Translations under genes and position numbers: made by a program
Shown here: positions 54,670 to 64,000 of the stretch, piece by piece
Numbering within the stretch: position 1 is the stretch's first letter
Layout of the letters: every line of letters starts with the position of its first letter
The notes under the pieces: model-generated
Database searches by the model: none
Seen by the model: only the letters and a program-made list of their open reading frames with translations
What the model was told of the DNA's origin: nothing
Source: Photorhabdus caribbeanensis
GTDB taxonomy: Bacteria > Pseudomonadota > Gammaproteobacteria > Enterobacterales > Enterobacteriaceae
Reading direction: 5' to 3'
Assembly: GCF_018448885.1 (NCBI RefSeq)
Contig: NZ_RCWB01000015.1
Coordinates: 1-64,000, forward strand
Length of the DNA: 64,000 bases

Positions 54670-55059
54670 CTACCCGGCATGTAACCAAGTTTTCTCCACA
54701 GGCTCCTCAATGGCAACCTGACTTTTACCCGCCCAACCATCAACTAAATTATTAAATCCATAAACGTTTTGTTTCCCACCAATCGGGATTAATGACACCT
54801 CGATTTCATCACCGGGTTCAAAACGGATAGCGGTTGTTGCCGTGATATTAAGTCGTTTACCAAACGCAGCCGCACGATTAAATTGCAAAGCTTTATTTAC
54901 TTCAAAAAAATGGAAATGAGATCCCACCTGAATAGGACGATCACCTGAATTACGAACTTTTAATTGAATAACCGGACGATCTTCATTAAAGGAGATCGGG
55001 TCTTGAGCCAGAATATACCCCCCCAACGGAGTAATATCTTCTTTATTATTTTTTTCCAT
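54670..55059 (-). CDS. ureB: Urease beta subunit
   Basis: A 129-residue beta subunit. The core has [17 protein letters not shown], then [17 protein letters not shown] and [20 protein letters not shown]-like sequence (here GDEIEVSL). It has a short N-terminal extension as in Yersinia. It sits between ureA and ureC, separated by 91 and 83 bp, and forms the (alpha beta gamma)3 urease with them. Confidence 0.96.
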   Translation of the reverse strand: MEKNNKEDITPLGGYILAQDPISFNEDRPVIQLKVRNSGDRPIQVGSHFHFFEVNKALQFNRAAAFGKRLNITATTAIRFEPGDEIEVSLIPIGGKQNVYGFNNLVDGWAGKSQVAIEEPVEKTWLHAG

Positions 55060-55150
55060 CGGAAAATCCCCACGTTAAGACGTGAATCAAGACATAAGTT
55101 AATATTTTGTCTAGATAATTTTTCCTACTATTTATAATTTATTTAAACAA

Positions 55151-55453
55151 TTATTGAATGGGATCATGCACCGTAACTAAGCGACTGCCATCAGTAAATA
55201 TTGCTTCAACCTGCACATGCGGAATAAGATCAGCCACGCCATCCATCACATCTTCTTTAGTCAGAACATGCCTGGAATCATCCATCACTTCTTCCAATGT
55301 TTTTCCCTCTCTTGCGCCTTCCAATGCCGCCGCAGTAATAATCGCGACGGCTTCAGGATAATTGAGTTTTAAGCCGCGAGACTTACGCTTTAATGCGACA
55401 TCAGCCAGTGTATATACCATAAGTTTTTCGATTTCCCTTGGCGTTAATTGCAT
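55151..55453 (-). CDS. ureA: Urease gamma subunit
   Basis: A 100-residue gamma subunit of standard length: [20 protein letters not shown] at the start, [20 protein letters not shown] near 30 and the [20 protein letters not shown] end. First gene of the operon; the promoter should lie in the 55454-55730 AT-rich region, also shared by the divergent nickel transporter gene. Confidence 0.97.
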   Translation of the reverse strand: MQLTPREIEKLMVYTLADVALKRKSRGLKLNYPEAVAIITAAALEGAREGKTLEEVMDDSRHVLTKEDVMDGVADLIPHVQVEAIFTDGSRLVTVHDPIQ

Positions 55454-55826
55454 AAAACCCCCTAATCATTGGTTATTCCATACGGTCACACTGCTATGTC
55501 AATATATAACTTAATACGATTTTCCCAACAGACTTTATTCAAAAGCTGCTGTCCCTATCCGAATATTGATTTAGATAATCCTTTAGTAAAAAATCTTTGA
55601 CATAAAGACCATAATATGTCAATTAAGATCATTCTTCTCAACACAGGTTAGTCCTCTTACCTCTTATTTAAATTTATCCAAGGTAATATTACAAGCTGAT
55701 TAGTATGCCTACGTCGTAAAAAAATTATAGGTCATGGAGTCAGAAAATACTTACTGTTTTTTTGAACTTCTAGCAATCCCCCGTAAGGCGGGTTTTACAT
55801 TTACAGATTTACAGGTATTCCATATT
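55454..55826. other. Divergent promoter region of urease and nickel transporter
   Basis: 370 bp. A weak GC hairpin CCCCCGTAAGGCGGG followed by TTTT lies near 55780 ahead of the nickel-transporter start. No riboswitch or Fur/NikR-type operator was recognised with confidence. Confidence 0.4.
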
Positions 55827-56852
55827 ATGAACAATCTAACGGATAAAAAACGTGCTTTATCTCTTCTTATTGTTTTGATTGCCGCCAACGTGTTGGCCTG
55901 GGTTTGGGCATTTATCGCTTTCCGTCATCATGCGATTATGATGGGGGCAGCTCTGCTGGCTTACGGTTATGGATTGCGCCATGCGGTGGATGCTGATCAT
56001 ATCGCCGCAATTGATAACGTCACCCGTAAATTGATGCAACAGGGTAAATCACCCATTGCCGTCGGCGCTTTCTTTTCTCTTGGGCACTCTACCATTGTTA
56101 TTCTAGCCTGTTTCGCCATCGTTCTGACCTCAATGGCGTTTAAAGATCAAATGGGCTGGGTTCATGACTATGGCGGCATTGTTGGCACCTTAGTTTCTGC
56201 CTGCTTTCTGCTAGCGATAGCGCTGATTAATTTGCTGATATTGAAAAGCGTCTACCAGAAGTTTCAGGAGCTAAAACGCGGCAGAAATCTGACTAAAAGT
56301 GAATTAACTGAACTGGAGACGACACCGGGGGGGATCATGACGCGTCTGTTTCACTCGGTCTTCCGGCTGGTAAGTAAAAGCTGGCATATGTATTTAGTCG
56401 GTTTTCTGTTTGGATTGGGTTTCGACACCGCCACCGAAGTTGGGCTATTAAGTATATCTGCCGCCGGTTCTCTCAGTGGACTTCCTCTGTGGTCGTTGAT
56501 GGTATTCCCGGCGCTATTTACCAGCGGTATGGCGCTCATTGACTCACTGGATAATTTTGTGATGGTGGGGGCCTATGGTTGGGCATTTTCCCAACCGACA
56601 CGCAAACTCTACTACAACATGACCATTACCGCCGCTTCCGTTGCCGTAGCGCTGTTCATTGGTGGATTGGAAGCGCTTGGACTCATTGCTGAGCAATGGG
56701 ATCTGCATGGCGTTTTCTGGGACACCATTGGGACATTAAACGATAACATGGGCAATGTTGGTTTTTGGGTCGTCGGGATTTTCATTCTATTCTGGACATT
56801 ATCTGTGATGAATTACCGCTGGCGGGGGTACGATACGCTGGAAATTAAATAA
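55827..56852 (+). CDS. nixA: HoxN/NixA-type nickel permease
   Basis: Start set at ATG 55827 (MNNLTDKKRALSLLIV), as the 31 residues from an earlier ATG (55734) show no transporter homology; the ribosome site is weak either way. The 341-residue membrane protein has about eight helices and the NiCoT signatures HAVDADHIAAIDN near residue 57 and LGFDTATEVGLL near 202. It imports nickel for the adjacent urease, an arrangement also seen in Yersinia. Confidence 0.92.
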   Translation: MNNLTDKKRALSLLIVLIAANVLAWVWAFIAFRHHAIMMGAALLAYGYGLRHAVDADHIAAIDNVTRKLMQQGKSPIAVGAFFSLGHSTIVILACFAIVLTSMAFKDQMGWVHDYGGIVGTLVSACFLLAIALINLLILKSVYQKFQELKRGRNLTKSELTELETTPGGIMTRLFHSVFRLVSKSWHMYLVGFLFGLGFDTATEVGLLSISAAGSLSGLPLWSLMVFPALFTSGMALIDSLDNFVMVGAYGWAFSQPTRKLYYNMTITAASVAVALFIGGLEALGLIAEQWDLHGVFWDTIGTLNDNMGNVGFWVVGIFILFWTLSVMNYRWRGYDTLEIK

Positions 56853-56913
56853 CAAACGCAGAACTCTTCACATAACCGTGCGATGTATTACATCCTGAAA
56901 TGTTGTTATGCTC

Positions 56914-56929
56914 GCTATCTAATGATAGC
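56914..56929 (+). promoter_or_regulatory. Palindromic operator candidate of the ParDE-like pair
   Basis: GCTATC-TAAT-GATAGC is a perfect 6-bp inverted repeat 37 bp before the antitoxin start; a second partial palindrome, GTGATATCAT, lies at about 56943-56952. This layout fits autorepression by a ribbon-helix-helix antitoxin. Confidence 0.5.
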
Positions 56930-56965
56930 ATTTGTGTTACTAGTGATATCATTGTGAGAAAGGTT

Positions 56966-57256
56966 ATGCATAAACAAACGAAACAGACAATAACCCTTCG
57001 CTTAGATGAAGGGTTAAAAACACGCATTAAAGCGTTGGCTGACACGCAAGGCATTTCTGCCCATTCGCTTATGGTACGTTCAATCGAAAGTGAAATTGAT
57101 ACTTTGGAGGCCAGACAACAATTTTTACGTGATGCCGAAAACGCTTGGTTAGAATATGAAGCCACCGGTTTACATTTAACTGGCAGTGAACTTTGTAATT
57201 GGCTGGATGCGATTGTACGTGGCGAGGATAAGGAGCCACCTGAATGCCATCTGTAA
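56966..57256 (+). CDS. Ribbon-helix-helix antitoxin of a ParDE/RelE-type pair
   Basis: A 96-residue antitoxin. The N-terminus KQTKQTITLRLDEGLKTRIK is a ribbon-helix-helix strand and helix (CopG/RHH), with ISAHSLMVRSIESEI the second helix; the C-terminal half, WLEYEATGLHLTGSELCNWL, would wrap the toxin. The start at 56966 has GAGAAAGG before it. It overlaps the toxin gene by 13 bp. Confidence 0.85.
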   Translation: MHKQTKQTITLRLDEGLKTRIKALADTQGISAHSLMVRSIESEIDTLEARQQFLRDAENAWLEYEATGLHLTGSELCNWLDAIVRGEDKEPPECHL

Positions 57257-57540
57257 TAGTCACTCCCGCAGCAACAAGGGATATAAATCGTCTTGTTGAT
57301 TTCTTATATCAACGCGATACAGTTGCTGTGAAGTCGGTACTTAGTATCATTAGCAAACACATCCAAGCACTGGAATCTAACGTCTTATCTGGACGGCCAA
57401 CAGAAATTTATCCACTCTTTGAGTTAATTATCCCTTTTGGTGGTACAGGCTATATATTGTTATACAGAGAACTTCCCGGAAGTAATACGCGTTACATTTT
57501 GGCTATCCGTCACCAGCGAGAAATCAACTATAAGCACTAA
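57244..57540 (+). CDS. ParE/RelE-type toxin
   Basis: A 98-residue toxin of the ParE/RelE fold: VTPAATRDINRLVDFLYQRD (helices 1-2), then LIIPFGGTGYILLYREL and YILAIRHQREI strands, the latter with the Arg-His-Gln-Arg end usual in ParE-like toxins. Translation begins inside the antitoxin gene. ParE toxins inhibit gyrase and RelE toxins cut ribosomal mRNA; the sequence alone does not decide, though ParE is favoured. Confidence 0.85.
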   Translation: MPSVIVTPAATRDINRLVDFLYQRDTVAVKSVLSIISKHIQALESNVLSGRPTEIYPLFELIIPFGGTGYILLYRELPGSNTRYILAIRHQREINYKH

Positions 57541-57595
57541 CTTAAGCATTAATAACTAGTGAATCGCAAATAAAGTAAAACAACGAATGTAATTT

Positions 57596-57630
57596 CTGTC
57601 TCTTAATCAAGAAATCTGACTAAGAGACAG
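57596..57630. terminator. Inverted repeat between the toxin gene and pntB
   Basis: CTGTCTCTTA (57596-57605) pairs with TAAGAGACAG (57621-57630). It lies between convergent genes and has GAAATTACATTC rather than a T run on the minus side, so it is a moderate terminator. Confidence 0.55.
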
Positions 57631-57667
57631 TAAATCCATCATAGCTGTAAGTTAAAACAATAGAAAA

Positions 57668-59056
57668 TCACAGTGCACGCAGGATTGCCTCTACGCTCGC
57701 CTTCGCATCACCGAACAACATCTGGCTATTGTCTTTAAAGAACAATGGATTTTGCACACCGGCGTAACCTGTGTTCATAGAACGTTTGAACACAACAACA
57801 TTTTGTGCTTTCCAAACCTCCAGAACGGGCATACCCGCAATCGGGCTGTTGGGATCTTCCTGTGCCGCAGGGTTAACGGTGTCGTTGGCGCCAATGACCA
57901 ACACAGTATCGGTATCAGAGAAATCATCATTGATTTCATCCATTTCCAAAACAACGTCGTAAGGCACTTTTGCTTCTGCCAACAGCACGTTCATATGCCC
58001 AGGCAGACGTCCCGCAACGGGATGAATACCAAAGCGAACGTTGACTCCCTTCTCCCGCAGTTTGGCTGTGATGTCATGTACCGGATACTGCGCCTGTGCA
58101 ACAGCCATGCCGTACCCCGGCGTGATGATAACAGAAGTTGAGTTTTTCAATAGTTCAGCAACCTCTTCCGCCGTGGTTTCGCGGTACTCGCCCATCTCTT
58201 GCTCATCACCGGTTGAAGAACCATCAGAACCAAACCCGCCGGCAATCACACTGATAAAAGACCGATTCATGGCCTTACACATGATGTAAGAGAGAATCGC
58301 CCCCGAAGAACCAACCAGCGCACCCGTTACAATCAACAAGTCATTGCTCAACATGAAACCCGCTGCTGCTGCGGCCCAGCCCGAATAGGAGTTCAACATT
58401 GAAACCACCACTGGCATATCCGCACCACCGATGGAAGCAACCAAATGCCAACCAAACGCCAATGCGATTGCTGTCATGAGCAACAACGTGAACACTTGCA
58501 GACCGGTACTTTCCGTTTTCACAAAGGTAATCAACAACACAAAGGAGATAACAAGCGCTGCAAGGTTTAATTTATGACGATTTGGCAGCATCAACGGTTT
58601 AGAGGAAATTTTTCCACATAATTTACCAAATGCCACAACAGAACCAGTGAAAGTAACCGCACCAATGAAAACCCCTAAGAAGACTTCTGTTAGATGGATA
58701 TTCTCCATCACGGGTTCTGCAAAACTATCGTGAGCAATAAAACTATTAAAACCGACCAGCACGGCGGCCAAACCGACAAAACTGTGCAGAATAGCAACCA
58801 ATTCCGGCATTTCAGTCATTTCAACTTTATTTGCCAGACGAATACCAATCACCGCACCAATCACCATCGCCAGAATAATCCAGACAACACTTCCGGTATC
58901 AGGCCCGAAAATAGTCGCAATCAATGCGATTGCCATTCCAGTGATACCAAAAATATTTCCACGTTTAGAACTCTCATGACGAGATAAACCTGCCAGGCTG
59001 AAAATAAATAAAACGGCGGCAACAATATATGCTGCTGTAACGACTCCACTCGACAT
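57668..59056 (-). CDS. pntB: NAD(P) transhydrogenase beta subunit
   Basis: A 462-residue inner-membrane subunit with about nine helices, then the NADP(H)-binding domain III from about residue 290. [20 protein letters not shown] near 315 is the GxGxxxA-type NADP site, and [20 protein letters not shown] near 390 holds the NADP loop. With PntA it uses the proton gradient to reduce NADP+ with NADH. 10 bp after pntA. Confidence 0.97.
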   Translation of the reverse strand: MSSGVVTAAYIVAAVLFIFSLAGLSRHESSKRGNIFGITGMAIALIATIFGPDTGSVVWIILAMVIGAVIGIRLANKVEMTEMPELVAILHSFVGLAAVLVGFNSFIAHDSFAEPVMENIHLTEVFLGVFIGAVTFTGSVVAFGKLCGKISSKPLMLPNRHKLNLAALVISFVLLITFVKTESTGLQVFTLLLMTAIALAFGWHLVASIGGADMPVVVSMLNSYSGWAAAAAGFMLSNDLLIVTGALVGSSGAILSYIMCKAMNRSFISVIAGGFGSDGSSTGDEQEMGEYRETTAEEVAELLKNSTSVIITPGYGMAVAQAQYPVHDITAKLREKGVNVRFGIHPVAGRLPGHMNVLLAEAKVPYDVVLEMDEINDDFSDTDTVLVIGANDTVNPAAQEDPNSPIAGMPVLEVWKAQNVVVFKRSMNTGYAGVQNPLFFKDNSQMLFGDAKASVEAILRAL

Positions 59057-59066
59057 TAGTTACCCC

Positions 59067-60986
<1,920 letters not shown>

Positions 60987-61940
60987 ATGAAGCTGAAAAC
61001 AACGATGATTGCAGCAGCGGTACTCTCATTAACGGGTATTACCACTGTTCAAGCAGCTCAGGAGTTATCCCCGGAGAAAGCAGCGGAGCTGAAACCGTTT
61101 AAACGTATTACGGTTACAGGCCCTTTTAATGCTATTTATGAAGCTGCTGATGCGGTTTCCCGTCGTGCAGATAAAATGGGGGCAGATGGGTTTTACATTC
61201 AAAGCCTTGACGATCTGAATAATAGTGGCAACCTGCGCGTTGTAGCTGATCTGTATCACAAAGATGCAGAGAAAATTGATAATTCACCTAAATATCGTGA
61301 GTTTCGCGGCATCAAAGAATTACCCAAAACAGAAGCTGTAACGTTGGAGCCATTCGATACGGTCACTATCAGCGGCTTTTATGACACTGAACCCGATTTG
61401 AATGAAGCCATTGCAAAAGAAGCCAAGAAAAAAGGCGCAGCGGCTTTCTATATTGTTCGTCAGGTTGCAATCAATGACGGCGGTAATCAAACGATTACTG
61501 CTTATGTTTATAAAGATGATGCGCCAAAACGCCAAATTCAGGCTGATGAAGCTGTCATCCCGGCAGATTCCGATTCTGGACGCACCGCATTGGCTGCTGG
61601 TGGCGAATCGGCTAAGAAAGTAGAAATTCCTGGTTTAGCTTCTTCAACTTCGACCAGTAATTCTGTTGGCCGTTTCTTTGAAACTCAGTATTCTAAAGGT
61701 GAACGTTACACCGTAACTCTTCCTGATGGTACGAAAATCCAGGAATTAAATAAAATCAGCGCTGCTCAGATGGTCCCTTTTGATTCCATTACCTTTTCAG
61801 GTTACTACAACAGCATGCCTGATGTTTCCTATGAAGTCGCTAAACGTGCCGCGGCTAAAGGCGCTAAGTACTATCATATTACTCGTGAATGGCAATCCAG
61901 TGGTGGTACTTCCACTATCAGTGCTGACCTGTTCAAATAA
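60987..61940 (+). CDS. ydgH: Periplasmic DUF1471 triple-domain protein YdgH
   Basis: A 317-residue secreted protein. Start at 60987 (GGAAGG upstream) gives a clean signal peptide, MKLKTTMIAAAVLSLTGI to VQAA. Three BhsA/McbA-like repeats follow, each with a Pro-Phe opening and an alternating strand: LKPFKRITVTGPFNA (about 38), LEPFDTVTISGFYDT (about 125) and MVPFDSITFSGYYNS (about 262). E. coli YdgH has the same triple architecture and the same neighbour pntA; it is stress-related but its role is not settled. Confidence 0.92.
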   Translation: MKLKTTMIAAAVLSLTGITTVQAAQELSPEKAAELKPFKRITVTGPFNAIYEAADAVSRRADKMGADGFYIQSLDDLNNSGNLRVVADLYHKDAEKIDNSPKYREFRGIKELPKTEAVTLEPFDTVTISGFYDTEPDLNEAIAKEAKKKGAAAFYIVRQVAINDGGNQTITAYVYKDDAPKRQIQADEAVIPADSDSGRTALAAGGESAKKVEIPGLASSTSTSNSVGRFFETQYSKGERYTVTLPDGTKIQELNKISAAQMVPFDSITFSGYYNSMPDVSYEVAKRAAAKGAKYYHITREWQSSGGTSTISADLFK

Positions 61941-61960
61941 CCCTATTGAACCAAAAACAA

Positions 61961-61996
61961 AAAAGGCACACATGATAATCATATGTGCTTTTTTTA
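61961..61996 (+). terminator. Terminator after ydgH
   Basis: GGCACACATGAT pairs with ATCATATGTGC around a short loop, followed by TTTTTTTATTTA. A run of A on the other side means it could also act for the convergent stlE gene. Confidence 0.85.
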
Positions 61997-62023
61997 TTTA
62001 TAAAGATAATAAAGTTCTTCAAA

Positions 62024-62266
62024 TTAGTTAGCGGATTCCAACTTCGAATCGATACAATCAATAGCATTCTGTATCGTCACTATTTTTTCCGCTTCTTCAT
62101 CATCAATAGTTATTCCAAAATGCTCTTCCAGAGCCATAATCAGTTCAACATTATCTAACGAGTCAGCACCTAATTCCTCGAATGTTTGTGTATTAAGAAT
62201 CTGGGTTTCAGGTATCCCAAGTTGTTCTGCAACAACACTTTTGACACGATTCTCTAAATTTTCCAC
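62024..62266 (-). CDS. stlE: Acyl carrier protein of stilbene/dialkylresorcinol pathway
   Basis: An 80-residue [23 protein letters not shown] holds the phosphopantetheine Ser near residue 35. It closely resembles ordinary FabC/AcpP in helix II but follows a DarB/StlD-like ketosynthase by 80 bp on the same strand. In Photorhabdus the genes after stlC and stlD encode such an ACP, proposed to carry the acyl chains for isopropylstilbene. Confidence 0.82.
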   Translation of the reverse strand: MENLENRVKSVVAEQLGIPETQILNTQTFEELGADSLDNVELIMALEEHFGITIDDEEAEKIVTIQNAIDCIDSKLESAN

Positions 62267-62346
62267 GCTGTATTTTCCTAGATGTACCCATTACGAGGGG
62301 AAACAGGTTGTTTCCCCCATTCTTCATTAACACTAAGATTAAATAT

Positions 62347-63495
<1,149 letters not shown>

Positions 63496-64000
63496 TTACT
63501 TATTTATCTCCTTATCATCATAGCGGGCAGAACCAGAAGGTTGTTCATAGTATTTCTGTAATTCATTAAGACGTTCTTTAAGTAATGGGGTAAGCAAACG
63601 GCGAACAACTACTGAAATAGGAAAAACAACTAGTACCATCAATATCAAATAGGTTACAAATAACGCTAATAAAGAGCGTCTTACCCATATCCCTCGTTTG
63701 CCTACACGGCAAATCAGCCCGGACCAAAATCTAAACCCTCGATGCGCCGCACGTTCACCGAAAATAAAAGCTTGGTCGACAACGGCCGCTCCCATACCTT
63801 TCAACATTGGAGCATCAACTTTCTCTTTATCCGTTTTGAGCGCTGCCAACAATGCATTACCAAAACGTGGAGCATCTTTAACGTCTTCCTCCGATACGCC
63901 CGCCCGCGGTAAGCTAGGAAATGGCTGTCTTTTTCCTGTCATTAGCCATATCGGGGTTGTGAATACTGTCGCAAAAAAGTTTGCTTTATCAACAAAAACC
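63496..64000 (-). CDS. stlC: Aromatase StlC (DarA family), C-terminal part, cut by window edge
   Basis: The frame is open from the stop at 63496 to the window edge; the ATG at 63942 is probably internal because 19 more in-frame codons precede it (VFVDKANFFATVFTTPIWL). About 167 residues are visible. MLKGMGAAVVDQAFIFGERA and HRGFRFWSGL, followed by a hydrophobic helix near the end (SLLALFVTYLILMVLVVFPI), match the C-terminal part of DarA/StlC aromatases, which have an N-terminal flavodoxin-like domain not visible here. StlC aromatises the StlD product to isopropylstilbene. Confidence 0.75.
   Translation of the reverse strand, partial: VFVDKANFFATVFTTPIWLMTGKRQPFPSLPRAGVSEEDVKDAPRFGNALLAALKTDKEKVDAPMLKGMGAAVVDQAFIFGERAAHRGFRFWSGLICRVGKRGIWVRRSLLALFVTYLILMVLVVFPISVVVRRLLTPLLKERLNELQKYYEQPSGSARYDDKEINK

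Noticed and set aside
55734-55826. Upstream ATG that would add 31 residues to the nickel transporter
   Set aside because: The added sequence has no homology to HoxN/NixA N-termini; the ATG at 55827 starts the hydrophobic protein directly.

Overview
The window looks like chromosomal DNA of an insect-pathogenic enterobacterium of the genus Photorhabdus. The evidence is a close match (from memory) to the stilbene phenylalanine ammonia-lyase StlA, a DarA/KAS/ACP set matching stlCDE at the right edge, a Yersinia-like urease operon ureABCEFGD, an Rhs/TccC-like protein, and a core backbone of Enterobacterales genes (ydfG, ynfB, ynfD, ynfK, mlc, ynfL, ynfM, fnr, uspE, pntAB, ydgH). Species cannot be fixed from sequence reading alone.

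Layout. 1-1512: an ISAs1-family element has removed the 5' part of a flavin monooxygenase gene. 1652-5356: a family-18 chitinase diverges from stlA; the shared 400-bp intergenic region holds a near-perfect TyrR box. 5455-15164: core genes interrupted by a metallophosphoesterase lipoprotein gene and by a 1.8-kb island (8848-10635) with inverted ends, an IS630-family transposase remnant and a flanking 14-bp direct repeat that falls on the stop codon of ynfK. 15201-16885: an ERIC-like element, an unknown gene and a PemIK/MazF toxin-antitoxin pair. 17138-21841: a five-gene minus-strand cluster of a JmjC-type protein, two tandem cupin-like paralogues, a 60-residue peptide gene and a short-chain dehydrogenase; this is the best candidate for an undescribed peptide-modifying system. 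22215-24785: a complete-looking group II intron with an HNH-bearing maturase. 24915-33963: a six-gene minus-strand set of FabF-like ketosynthase, MaoC-like hotdog protein, acyl carrier protein, two unknown proteins and a 1625-residue Rhs protein with a hydrophobic C-terminal domain. 34644-36795: a RES-domain protein facing a helix-turn-helix protein, then a decayed PIN toxin-antitoxin pair. 37279-38886: an orphan OppA-like binding protein.

38997-47063: a hybrid hca/mhp locus (hcaE-F-C-B, mhpB, hcaD; divergent hcaR, mhpC, mhpD) for dioxygenation and ring cleavage of cinnamate or phenylpropionate. 47969-49804: fnr and uspE. 49868-56852: urease operon and a divergent nickel transporter. 56966-57540: a ParDE-like pair. 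57668-61940: pntAB and ydgH. 62024-64000: stlE, stlD and the C-terminal part of stlC.

How it fits together. StlA makes trans-cinnamate from phenylalanine. StlCDE use a cinnamoyl-derived chain for isopropylstilbene, while the Hca/Mhp enzymes could instead degrade cinnamate, so the source, one use and one drain of the same intermediate lie within 60 kb. Urease and NixA-type nickel uptake form another working unit. Three toxin-antitoxin-like loci, one of them decayed, mark the accessory segments. No tRNA, rRNA or CRISPR array was recognised.
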